Assembly (NCBI RefSeq): GCF_900188355.1
Contig: NZ_FZNX01000001.1
Location: 481,754 to 545,753, forward strand
From: Lutibacter flavus
Lineage (GTDB): Bacteria > Bacteroidota > Bacteroidia > Flavobacteriales > Flavobacteriaceae
DNA: 64,000 nt
Direction of reading: 5' to 3'
Shown here: in pieces, positions 43,408-51,608 of the stretch
Layout: every line of letters begins with the position of its first letter
Numbering within the stretch: the stretch's first letter is position 1
Program-made: the position numbers and the translations under genes
The notes under the pieces: generated by a model
Databases searched by the model: none
What the model saw: the letters and a program-made list of their open reading frames with translations, nothing else
Told to the model about the DNA's origin: nothing

Positions 43408-44037
43408 ATGAAGAAAATAATACTAACGGTAGTTGTTTTTGCAATAACTACAGTAACTATTTTTGCCCAATCAACTATTACTAAAAAAAATAATATGTCA
43501 ATTCAATTAGAAACTGCAACTTTTGCAAATGGTTGTTTTTGGTGTACCGAAGCTATTTTTCAACTTTTAGATGGTGTTGAAAGTGTAACTTCTGGGTATA
43601 CTGGCGGAACAATTAAAAATCCAACCTATAGAGAAATTACAACAGGTAGAACAGGACACGCAGAAGCAATTCAAATAAAATATGATGCTTCAAAAATTAG
43701 TTATCAGGAAATATTGGATGTTTTTTTTAGTACCCATGACCCAACAACGTTAAACAGACAAGGGTATGATAAAGGGACTCAGTATAGATCTGCAATATTT
43801 TATCACAATTTAGAGCAAAAAGAAATAGCTGAAAATTTTATTGAGGCATTAACAAAAGAAGGTGTTTTTGATGATCCAATAGTAACTGAAGTTACGGCTT
43901 TAGATGTGTTTTATAAAGCTGAAGAATACCATCAAAATTATTACATCAATAATAAAACTCAAGGTTATTGTGTGGCTGTTATAAATCCTAAATTAGAAAA
44001 ATTCATTAAAAAATATAAAACCAAATTAAAGCAATAA
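43408..44037 (+). CDS. msrA: Peptide-methionine (S)-S-oxide reductase, exported form
   Basis: 209 residues. It repairs methionine-S-sulfoxide. The catalytic cysteine is C43 in ANGCFWCTEAIF, with the family motifs SGYTGG and YHQNYYINN. Residues 1-21 form a signal peptide ending in FAQ, so this copy is predicted to act in the periplasm. A start at the internal M30 would give a cytoplasmic enzyme, but the clean signal sequence argues against it. It is 44 bases downstream of the peptidase gene. Confidence 0.92.
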   Translation: MKKIILTVVVFAITTVTIFAQSTITKKNNMSIQLETATFANGCFWCTEAIFQLLDGVESVTSGYTGGTIKNPTYREITTGRTGHAEAIQIKYDASKISYQEILDVFFSTHDPTTLNRQGYDKGTQYRSAIFYHNLEQKEIAENFIEALTKEGVFDDPIVTEVTALDVFYKAEEYHQNYYINNKTQGYCVAVINPKLEKFIKKYKTKLKQ

Positions 44038-44461
44038 AATTTGTATTTTCATAGCTTTACCAGAGTTTGTAAATAGTTGTGTAATATATTTTAGTTGTCA
44101 TTCAGATCGATAGAGAAGAATCTCAAGTATTATTATTGCATTGTGTTTTGTCATACCTGCGTAGGCAGGTATCCAATAATAAACATGTAAATAGATTCAT
44201 GTCTTCGCAGGAATGACATCGTAGTTTTATTTGGCAGTCTTGTGAAAACAGGAATCCATGGTAAGATTGTCACAATCGAAATTACAGGGTTTAGATTCCT
44301 GCCTTCGCGGCTATGACAAGTAAATTTTATATATTTTTTCATTTTACAACATAAGATGATAAAAATAATTTATAATAATCTAATCTATAATTGAGGTTTA
44401 AAAATAAAGCAAAAAAGTTGGCATTTTAATTGCTATATATTTAGAAAGAATATATTTATTT
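44038..44461. other. Gene-free stretch holding a repeat cluster
   Basis: 424 bases without a supportable gene. Bases 44098-44320 are palindromic repeats. The rest is AT-rich and featureless apart from likely promoter sequence for the gene at 44462. Confidence 0.7.
44098..44320. repeat. Cluster of degenerate palindromic intergenic repeats
   Basis: At least three related units built on the motif GTCAT-n-CCTGC-n-AGGCAGG-TATCC and its reverse complement. They are GTCATTCAGATCG (44098), GTCATACCTGCGTAGGCAGG (44150) with an inverted partner ending GCAGGAATGACA (44206-44217), and a unit from AGGAATCC (44250) to GCCTTCGCGGCTATGACA (44301-44318). These are the widely dispersed GTCATTCCTGCGAAGGCAGG-type elements of many bacterial genomes. 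They are non-coding. Confidence 0.8.
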
Positions 44462-44740
44462 ATGCAAAAAAAATACAAATTATTATTACTAGGTTTATTG
44501 TTTGATGGAATTGGAATGCTCTCTTTTGTTGTTCCGTTTGTTGGCGAATTTACCGATGTTATCTGGGCTCCGGCCGCTTCATTTTTAATTTATAAAATGT
44601 ACCAAGGTACAGAAGGAAAAATAGGAGGATTGGTTACTTTTGTTGAAGAAGCCGGTTTTTTTGGAACCGATTTTTTACCAACATTTACCTTAACTTGGGT
44701 GTACAAATACTTAATAAAAAAAGGAAAGAAAAAAAACTAG
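44462..44740 (+). CDS. Small membrane protein, 92 residues, unknown function
   Basis: I do not recognise a characterised family. There are two hydrophobic segments (about 6-26 and 33-46), a glycine-rich middle (KIGGLVTFVEEAGFFGTDFLP) and a strongly basic end (KYLIKKGKKKN). It converges on the gene at 44737 with a 4-base overlap in which the two stop codons share CTAG, with no terminator. Similar short proteins occur in Bacteroidota. Confidence 0.7.
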   Translation: MQKKYKLLLLGLLFDGIGMLSFVVPFVGEFTDVIWAPAASFLIYKMYQGTEGKIGGLVTFVEEAGFFGTDFLPTFTLTWVYKYLIKKGKKKN

Positions 44741-45048
44741 TTTTCTTTATTTAACCCTTTTATCCCCATTCTTATTAGCACTTTTTTTGTGAAAAAATTC
44801 CAAAAGAATTTAAATTGCCCAAAGCAATAACCAACCAATGGCAATGTTATTTGGTAAATTATAAAAATTAAAATAATTCTAACTGGCCAAAATAACCAAG
44901 GATTTGTAGTTTCAGGATTTAAACCAATAAAAATTGTTAATGGTTTTGCAATAAAAGCTGCAAAAGAACCATTAATTGAAAAAACAATTAATATTAATAC
45001 TACTTGAAAGTTAGATGTTAATCCCCAACGTTGTTTTAATTTTTCCAT
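44737..45048 (-). CDS. DUF6787-like small membrane protein
   Basis: 103 residues with two long hydrophobic segments (about 15-37 and 50-72). It opens with MEKLKQRWGLTSNFQ and has a conserved WLFWPVRIILIF and GYCFGQFKFFW core, as in Bacteroidota proteins filed under DUF6787 (sometimes mislabelled as diacylglyceryl transferase). Function unknown. Confidence 0.7.
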   Translation of the reverse strand: MEKLKQRWGLTSNFQVVLILIVFSINGSFAAFIAKPLTIFIGLNPETTNPWLFWPVRIILIFIIYQITLPLVGYCFGQFKFFWNFFTKKVLIRMGIKGLNKEN

Positions 45049-45161
45049 TTAAAATAATTTCAGGGCAAAAATACATTTATATTTTACATTTAAAATAATT
45101 GTATAAAAAAAGGTCAAACTTATTAGCCTGACCCTAAATTTATTTTTAAAATAGCATTTTC

Positions 45162-45800
45162 TTATTTTCCGAAAAGTCCACCAAGTAATCCGCCAAGACC
45201 ACCTTTCTTTTTTCCACCACCTAAAATCATTCCTGCAACATCATCAATTATACTTCCGTCACCATCAGCATCTAATAATCTAGTAACTAAACTTTGTTGC
45301 TCATTAGAAGCGCCACCAAGCATTCCACCTAATAAATCTCCAATTCCATTTTGATCAGCAACACCTTTTTGACGAGTTTCTTTACCCAAAGCACCCATTA
45401 CTAATGGACCAGCGACTTTTAAAATATTCATTGCAGTATCTAAATCAATACCACTAGATTTACTTACAGCTTGTGCAACATTTTGCTCGCGACCTCCAAA
45501 TACATGTCCTAAAATTCCAGCACCATCATCAAGTACGTTTTGATCTACACCACCTCCACCTAGGATACTTCCAAGGTTGTCTAATATTCCACCACTATGC
45601 TTATCGTTTCCTAATGCTTTTAATAATCCTGAAGCACCATCTGGAGTAGAAGCATTGTTTTTCATTGCCCCTAAAATTAAAGGAAATGCAGCGTTTAAAG
45701 CGCTAGTTGTTTTTCCTTCATCTTGTCCAAATTGTTTGCTCGCTCCACTAATAAGAGTTTTTCCTAAGTCACTGTTTAATAAATCTAAAATTCCTGCCAT
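45162..45800 (-). CDS. DUF937 (YidB-like) protein
   Basis: 212 residues, glycine-rich, alternating helical segments with GG-rich turns. The N-terminal part (MAGILDLLNSDLGKTLISGASKQFG) and the repeats LILGAMKNN and LVMGALGKE are the DUF937 pattern. Residues 178-186 (DADGDGSIIDD) form an EF-hand-like calcium loop. The C terminus is GGKKKGGLGGLLGGLFGK. Function unknown. It has its own transcription unit. Confidence 0.8.
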   Translation of the reverse strand: MAGILDLLNSDLGKTLISGASKQFGQDEGKTTSALNAAFPLILGAMKNNASTPDGASGLLKALGNDKHSGGILDNLGSILGGGGVDQNVLDDGAGILGHVFGGREQNVAQAVSKSSGIDLDTAMNILKVAGPLVMGALGKETRQKGVADQNGIGDLLGGMLGGASNEQQSLVTRLLDADGDGSIIDDVAGMILGGGKKKGGLGGLLGGLFGK

Positions 45801-45979
45801 TTTTTGTTTTTATGTTAATAATTTCTCTAAAATAATTAAAAAAATAATTTAATTACATTTTTTATGACACATAATTTATAATCAAGTCACAATAAAATAA
45901 TAATATACAAAATACGTTGTTATTTTAATGGCATAAACTTTGTTTCCCTTTAAACGTATAATTTAAAAATTAACTTATT

Positions 45980-46468
45980 ATGAAGAAAATATTTTTAATG
46001 TCAATGTTGGTTTTTTGTGGAATTTTATTTACAAATGCTCAGGAAATTTCGGAAAATGCAATAGGGATTAGGTTTGGAGATAATGATGGTTTTGGAGGCG
46101 AAATATCATATCAAAAAAGATTAGATGATGATAAAAGATTAGAGGTGGATTTTGGTTATAGAAATCATAAAGATTATGATGCGTTTAAATTAACTGGGGT
46201 TCATCAATGGGTATGGAATATTGATGGAGGTTTTAACTGGTATGCAGGTTTTGGTGCAGGAGTAGGATCTTGGAGCTATAGTAATGGAATAAATACAGAT
46301 AAAGAAGATGGATTGTTTATAAATGCAGATGGAAATGTAGGAATAGAATATAATTTTGACAGCACTATTTTAATTTCACTGGATTTTAGACCTGAAATTG
46401 GAATTATTGGAGATTATGGAAAGGATACAGATTTAGATTTGGCCTTATCATTTAGGTATCAGTTTTAA
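45980..46468 (+). CDS. Small outer-membrane beta-barrel protein
   Basis: 162 residues: a signal peptide (cleavage after TNAQ, residue 21), then alternating amphipathic strands with many aromatic residues and glycines (GIRFGDNDGFGGEISYQKRL onward), ending in LALSFRYQF. The terminal phenylalanine is the usual barrel-insertion signal. This suggests an 8-stranded barrel. Function unknown. It is followed by a terminator. Confidence 0.78.
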   Translation: MKKIFLMSMLVFCGILFTNAQEISENAIGIRFGDNDGFGGEISYQKRLDDDKRLEVDFGYRNHKDYDAFKLTGVHQWVWNIDGGFNWYAGFGAGVGSWSYSNGINTDKEDGLFINADGNVGIEYNFDSTILISLDFRPEIGIIGDYGKDTDLDLALSFRYQF

Positions 46469-46490
46469 TAAATTAAAGGTATAAAATTTT

Positions 46491-46516
46491 AAAAAGCACT
46501 TCAGGTGCTTTTTTTT
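46491..46516 (+). terminator. Terminator after the barrel protein gene
   Basis: Nine-base stem AAAAAGCAC/GTGCTTTTT with a 5-base loop followed by T-run. Confidence 0.85.
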
Positions 46517-46580
46517 ATGCTTAAAATTTAATGAAGTTCATCAGTATTTTTTATCTTTCCAAGAATTTAAAAATTATTTA

Positions 46581-47885
46581 ATGAAAAAATTAGCATTACA
46601 CTGGCAAATAATATTAGGAATGGTAATTGGAGTAGGTGTTGGTATTTTAATGACTCAATTTGACGGCGGCAAAGAAATTGTTCAAGATTGGATTAAACCT
46701 TTTGGTAAAATATTTATAAATTCATTAAAACTTATTGCAGTTCCTTTGATTTTAGCGTCATTAATTAAAGGTGTTTCTGACCTAAAAGATATTTCTAAAC
46801 TTTCAAAAATGGGAGGAAGGACAATTGGTTTGTATTTATTAACTACAATAGTTGCCGTTTCAATTGGGCTATTATTAGTTAATATTATTAAGCCTGGGAA
46901 TTCAATTACAGAAGAAACGCGTTTAGAGCTAGTTCAAAATTATAGTGGAGATGCGCTAAAGTATAAGGAAGAAGCAAATAAACAAAAAGATAGTGGGCCG
47001 CTTCAGGCATTGGTTGATATTGTTCCGGATAATATTTTTGGAGCAGCAACAGAAAATAAAAATATGCTCCAAGTTATATTCTTTGCAATATTTTTTGGTA
47101 TTGGTTTGATATTAATTCCTGAAAAGAAATCTAAACCTGTTAAAAAATTCTTTGATGGTTTTAATGAAGTAATTTTAAAAATGATTGACCTTATAATGCT
47201 CGCTGCACCTTATGGTGTTTTTGCATTATTGGCAGCCTTGGTTGTAGAATCTCCAAGTATAGATCTTTTTAAAGCTTTAGTTTGGTATGCTTTTACTGTT
47301 ATTTTTGGACTGTTTTTAATGATCGTTTTTTATAATTCAATTGTTTGGATGGTAACCAAAAAAAATCCATCAACATTCTTAAAGGGAATATCACCAGCAC
47401 AATTATTGGCATTTTCAACAAGTAGCAGTGCTGCTACTTTACCAGTAACAATGGAAAGAGTTACGGAACATTTGGGAGTAGATGAGGAAGTAAGTAGTTT
47501 TGTATTACCTATTGGAGCTACAATTAATATGGATGGGACGAGTCTATATCAAGCTGTGGCTGCAGTTTTTATTGCTCAAGCTTTTGGCATGGATTTATCA
47601 TTAGGAGTTCAATTAGGGATAATTGTAACAGCAACTTTGGCAAGTATTGGATCTGCTGCTGTGCCAGGAGCAGGAATGGTTATGTTAGTAATTGTTTTAG
47701 GGCAAGCAGGTATCCCGGAAGCTGGTTTGGCATTAATATTTGCTATTGACAGACCGTTAGATATGTGTAGAACAACTGTAAATGTTACAGGTGATGCTTC
47801 AGTTTCTATGTTGGTAGCAAAATCAATAGGGAAGCTCCACAAACCAAAAGTTAAAGATTGGGATGATTATTATCCAAAAAAATAA
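46581..47885 (+). CDS. Dicarboxylate/amino acid:cation symporter (DAACS family)
   Basis: 434-residue inner-membrane transporter of the GltP/DctA fold. The serine-rich re-entrant hairpin STSSSAATLPVTME, the NMDGTSLYQ motif of helix 7 and DRPLDMCRTTVNVTGD of helix 8 are all present. The R in DMCRTTVN points to acidic amino acids (glutamate/aspartate) over neutral ones. Its 3' end overlaps the convergent DCC gene by 63 bases. Confidence 0.92.
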   Translation: MKKLALHWQIILGMVIGVGVGILMTQFDGGKEIVQDWIKPFGKIFINSLKLIAVPLILASLIKGVSDLKDISKLSKMGGRTIGLYLLTTIVAVSIGLLLVNIIKPGNSITEETRLELVQNYSGDALKYKEEANKQKDSGPLQALVDIVPDNIFGAATENKNMLQVIFFAIFFGIGLILIPEKKSKPVKKFFDGFNEVILKMIDLIMLAAPYGVFALLAALVVESPSIDLFKALVWYAFTVIFGLFLMIVFYNSIVWMVTKKNPSTFLKGISPAQLLAFSTSSSAATLPVTMERVTEHLGVDEEVSSFVLPIGATINMDGTSLYQAVAAVFIAQAFGMDLSLGVQLGIIVTATLASIGSAAVPGAGMVMLVIVLGQAGIPEAGLALIFAIDRPLDMCRTTVNVTGDASVSMLVAKSIGKLHKPKVKDWDDYYPKK

Positions 47886-48293
47886 ATTAATAAATCTATT
47901 TATCAGTTTTGGTGAAGGAATCATGCAAGATTCTTTTTTTCCATACCATTTATAGCGGTTTTTTGCAATGTAATTATAAACCCAATCTCTTATAAATTTG
48001 GGGATAATTATAAACAAATAAAGGAATTTAAAACCACCTGATAAACTTTTGGCAATTCTTAAGGCTGCTGTAGATTTTTCGTAAATTTCATTCTTTTCAA
48101 TTAAAACAATTGAATCAAATTTTATTTTTTTTGAATTGTATTGTAACAATATTTCTTTTGCTGCGTCTGATTGTAGTGAGGCAAATAAAAACTGTTCTTT
48201 TTTATCGTGTTTGATGATAAAGTAAACTGATGCATTGCAAAGGTTACAAATACCATCAAATAATATAATAGATTTGTTTTTATTTTTGTTCAC
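47823..48293 (-). CDS. DCC (DUF393) thiol-disulfide oxidoreductase-like protein
   Basis: 156 residues. The family hallmark DGICNLCN gives the CxxC pair at C16 and C19. YKWYGKKESCMIPSP matches the conserved C-terminal block where most homologues end. This copy continues for about 20 hydrophobic residues (INLFFWIIIIPIF onward), read from the opposite strand of the symporter gene's last codons. The extension may be real or may result from loss of an earlier stop. Confidence 0.82.
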   Translation of the reverse strand: MNKNKNKSIILFDGICNLCNASVYFIIKHDKKEQFLFASLQSDAAKEILLQYNSKKIKFDSIVLIEKNEIYEKSTAALRIAKSLSGGFKFLYLFIIIPKFIRDWVYNYIAKNRYKWYGKKESCMIPSPKLINRFINLFFWIIIIPIFNFWFVELPY

Positions 48294-48391
48294 AAAGCTA
48301 AGTTACATATTTAAAGATTAACTGTCTTTTAACAAAATATTAATACGAATTCTCATAAGCAATTTATATTTTCGTTTAAAACAACAACCAA

Positions 48392-49084
48392 ATGATAAAG
48401 ATTGAAAAACTTCATAAATCCTATCCAATAGGAAAAGATTCTCTACATGTTTTAAAAGGTTTAGATTTACATATTAAAGAAGGTGAATTTGTTTCTATTA
48501 TGGGATCTTCAGGATCTGGAAAATCAACCTTATTAAATATAGTTGGTCTGTTAGATGGTCATGATGAAGGAAATTATTTTTTGAATGGTCAAAAAATTGA
48601 AAATTTAGACGAAAAGAAAGCAGCAATTTTAAGAAATAAATTTTTAGGATTTATTTTCCAGTCGTTCAATTTGATAACCTATAAAACTGCAGTAGAAAAT
48701 GTTTCGCTTCCATTGTATTATCAAGGAATGGGTAGAAAAGAGCGTCAAAAAATCGCATTACAATATCTAGAAAAAGTAGGTTTAAAAGATAGAGCTGACC
48801 ATTTACCAAGCGAACTTTCTGGAGGTGAAAAACAGCGTGTGGCAGTTGCTCGAGCATTAGCTACTAAACCAAAAGTTATTTTGGCAGATGAGCCTACGGG
48901 GGCGTTGGATTCAATTACTTCTGCTTCTGTAATGGAATTGTTGAAAGAAATTAATCGCGATGGAATGACCGTTTTTGTAATTACTCATGAAGAGGATATT
49001 GCAGAACAAACAGATAGAATAGTTCGATTAAAAGATGGAGTTATTATAAGTGATGAATTGACAGCTAAAAAAGTAAACGCATAA
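48392..49084 (+). CDS. MacB/LolD-type ABC transporter ATPase
   Basis: 230 residues with Walker A GSSGSGKSTLL, Q-loop FIFQSFNL, signature LSGGEKQRVAVARAL, Walker B VILADEPTGALD and H-loop VITHEED. It is the energising subunit of the four genes downstream, in a MacAB-like mechanotransmission exporter. The next gene starts 3 bases after the stop. The cargo is unknown. Confidence 0.93.
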   Translation: MIKIEKLHKSYPIGKDSLHVLKGLDLHIKEGEFVSIMGSSGSGKSTLLNIVGLLDGHDEGNYFLNGQKIENLDEKKAAILRNKFLGFIFQSFNLITYKTAVENVSLPLYYQGMGRKERQKIALQYLEKVGLKDRADHLPSELSGGEKQRVAVARALATKPKVILADEPTGALDSITSASVMELLKEINRDGMTVFVITHEEDIAEQTDRIVRLKDGVIISDELTAKKVNA

Positions 49085-49087
49085 GCT

Positions 49088-50317
49088 ATGTTTGATTTAG
49101 ATCGTTGGCAAGAAATTTTCCAAACCTTAAGAAAAAACAAACTAAGAACAGCACTTTCGGGGTTTACAATTGCATTTGCTATTTTATTATTTACCCTTTT
49201 ATTTGGAGTTGGAAATGGTTTAAAACACACTTTTGAAAAACAGTTTGCTAGTGATGCTGTTAACTCTGTTTATGTTTATGGAGGTAGAACTACCAAACCA
49301 TATAAAGGGATGCAAAGCGGCAGGAACATTCAGTATAGAAATGATGATGCTAAGTTTATGAATGAAAAATTTGAAGACGAAATTCAATTTTTCAGCCCAA
49401 ATATTCAACGGAGTATGCAGGTTATTTATAAAGGAGAGCAAAATCGTTATACAATTCGTGGGGTATATCCAGATTATCAGCCATTAGAGTCTGCTGTAGT
49501 GCAGGACGGTAGATTTTTAACTTATTTAGATATAGAACGACGTTCTAAAGTTGTTGCAATTGGTAGACTTGTTGAAAAGGATTTATTTGGAAATTTAAGT
49601 GGTCTTGGAAAGAATTTAAATATAGAAGGGATTTCTTATAAAGTTGTTGGCGTTTTTAATGATCCAGGAGGAGATAACGATGAACGATTTATATATGCGC
49701 CTTTTACAACAATTCAAGGAATGTATAAGCCTAATGATGAATTAGATTATTTTGGATTGACATTTAATCCAAAAATGGATGTAGATCAAGCATTGGCATT
49801 TAGTAATTTACTTACTAAATTATTAAAAGAAAAACACAATGTAGATCCAAGAGATCAAGGAGCCATTAGAGTTAGAAATTATGCTGAAGGTACAAGAGAT
49901 GTTCAAAGCTTTATGATGGTTTTAAATGTAATTATTCTATTTATTGGTATTGGAACTTTAATTGCAGGTATTATAGGTATCAGTAATATTATGGTATATA
50001 TTGTAAAAGAGCGTACAAAAGAATTAGGAATTAGAAAAGCTCTAGGAGCAACTCCAAAATCAATAGTGGGAATGATAATGCTCGAGTCAATTTTTGTAAC
50101 AGCACTAGCCGGTTATTCAGGTTTGATGTTAGGTGTTTTTGCTTTAAGAGCTTTGGGTGATACTTTAGAAAAATATTTCATTTTAAATCCAAGTGTTGAA
50201 ACCTATGTTGTAGTGGGTGCTACAATTGTACTTATAATTGCCGGTACAATTGCAGGTTATATTCCAGCCAAAAGAGCAGCAAGAATTAAACCGATTGTAG
50301 CACTAAACGACGAATAA
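49088..50317 (+). CDS. MacB/FtsX-type ABC permease, first of three
   Basis: 409 residues: an N-terminal helix (about 20-42), a MacB-type periplasmic core domain (to about 275), and three C-terminal helices. Its hallmark is KERTKELGIRKALGATPKSIVGMI, the cytoplasmic coupling segment after helix 2. It is clearly more distant from the two following permeases than they are from each other. It ends PAKRAARIKPIVALNDE, the usual family terminus. Confidence 0.9.
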   Translation: MFDLDRWQEIFQTLRKNKLRTALSGFTIAFAILLFTLLFGVGNGLKHTFEKQFASDAVNSVYVYGGRTTKPYKGMQSGRNIQYRNDDAKFMNEKFEDEIQFFSPNIQRSMQVIYKGEQNRYTIRGVYPDYQPLESAVVQDGRFLTYLDIERRSKVVAIGRLVEKDLFGNLSGLGKNLNIEGISYKVVGVFNDPGGDNDERFIYAPFTTIQGMYKPNDELDYFGLTFNPKMDVDQALAFSNLLTKLLKEKHNVDPRDQGAIRVRNYAEGTRDVQSFMMVLNVIILFIGIGTLIAGIIGISNIMVYIVKERTKELGIRKALGATPKSIVGMIMLESIFVTALAGYSGLMLGVFALRALGDTLEKYFILNPSVETYVVVGATIVLIIAGTIAGYIPAKRAARIKPIVALNDE

Positions 50318-50336
50318 TAAATAATTACCGTAAACA

Positions 50337-51575
50337 ATGAAATTTTTGTTTGACAAAGATACCTGGCAAGAAATATATAGTAGTATTCGTAAAAATAAAA
50401 CGCGTACTGGTATTACCATTATTGGTGTAATGTGGGGTATTTTTTTATTGGTTGTTTTATTGGGTGCAGCAAAGGGTGTTGAGAATAATTTTAATAAACT
50501 ATTTGGTGATTTTGCTACGAATAGTGTTTTTATTTGGGGGCAATCTACAAGTAAACCTTTTAAAGGTTTCCAGGAAGGTAGGCAAGTTGCTCTTAAAATA
50601 GATGATATAGAAAAGATCAAACAAGAAGTAAAAGGGGTGGAATTAATAGCTCCAAGAAGTCAGGATGGCGGTTTAGTAATTAGAAAATTTCAATCAGGAA
50701 ATTTTAATATTTCAGGAGATTTCCCTGTTTTAGATAAAATTCAAAACAAGGACTTGATTTATGGAAGGTTTATTAATGATAATGATATTAAAGAAAAGAA
50801 AAAGGTTTGTGTTATTGAAGAAGAGGTTTATAAACAACTTTTTGAAAAAGATGAGTATCCAATTGGCGAGTTAGTAAACATAAATGGAATTAATTATAAG
50901 GTTGTAGGCTTGTTTAAGGAAAGTCAAACAATTAGATTGGGGGATAATATTCATATACCATTTACTACATTTCAGCAAGTTTACAATAGGGGAGATAATA
51001 TAAGTTGGATGATTATAACTGGAAATGCTGAAAGCAGTATTGTTCAAATTGAAAAAGACGCAAAATTAATAATAAAGAATTTGCATAAGATTCATCCAGA
51101 AGATAAAAGAGCTCTTGGAGGAATTAATTTAGGAGATATGTTTAAAAAGATTACAGGATTTTTAATTGGAATGCAATTTTTAACATGGTTTGTTGGAATT
51201 GCAACACTAATAGCAGGAGTTTTTGCAATTGGGAATATCTTATTAATAACTGTAAAAGAAAGAACAAAGGAAATAGGAATAAGACGTGCTTTAGGAGCAA
51301 AACCTTGGGAAATTAAGCGTCAAATAATGTTGGAATCTGTTTTTTTGACAAGTATTGCAGGCGCGTTTGGAATTATTTTTGGTGGGCTAATACTTATGTT
51401 AATTGATGCTACTTTAGGAAAAGGTCCTGATGCTGCATTAACAAATCCGACAGTAGATATACCAATTGTTTTAATAGCAGCATTAACACTGGTTGTCCTG
51501 GGAACATTAATTGGGCTTATTCCAGCTCAAACAGCGGTTAGTATAAGGCCTATTGAGGCATTAAGGGAAGAATAA
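50337..51575 (+). CDS. MacB/FtsX-type ABC permease, second of three (tandem duplicate A)
   Basis: 412 residues with the same topology as the first: an N-terminal helix, periplasmic core and three C-terminal helices. The coupling motif is KERTKEIGIRRALGAKPWEIKRQI. It starts with a block (MKFLFDKDTWQEIYSSIRKN) identical to the next gene's, and the C-terminal 120 residues are also nearly identical. The periplasmic core is the most diverged part. Confidence 0.9.
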   Translation: MKFLFDKDTWQEIYSSIRKNKTRTGITIIGVMWGIFLLVVLLGAAKGVENNFNKLFGDFATNSVFIWGQSTSKPFKGFQEGRQVALKIDDIEKIKQEVKGVELIAPRSQDGGLVIRKFQSGNFNISGDFPVLDKIQNKDLIYGRFINDNDIKEKKKVCVIEEEVYKQLFEKDEYPIGELVNINGINYKVVGLFKESQTIRLGDNIHIPFTTFQQVYNRGDNISWMIITGNAESSIVQIEKDAKLIIKNLHKIHPEDKRALGGINLGDMFKKITGFLIGMQFLTWFVGIATLIAGVFAIGNILLITVKERTKEIGIRRALGAKPWEIKRQIMLESVFLTSIAGAFGIIFGGLILMLIDATLGKGPDAALTNPTVDIPIVLIAALTLVVLGTLIGLIPAQTAVSIRPIEALREE

Positions 51576-51608
51576 ATAAAACTAATATTCAATTGATAAG
51601 AAGGTAAA

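Noticed and set aside
44098-44320. Possible CRISPR array
   Set aside because: Units are few, degenerate and in mixed orientation, without regular spacers or cas genes.
44151-44342. 63-residue minus-strand ORF in the 44-kb gap
   Set aside because: It is a translation of the palindromic repeats; no gene-like composition, promoter or start context.
45861-45895. TGAC...GTCA pair upstream of the barrel protein gene
   Set aside because: The half-sites are far more than 4 bases apart, so a Crp/Fnr dimer would not fit.
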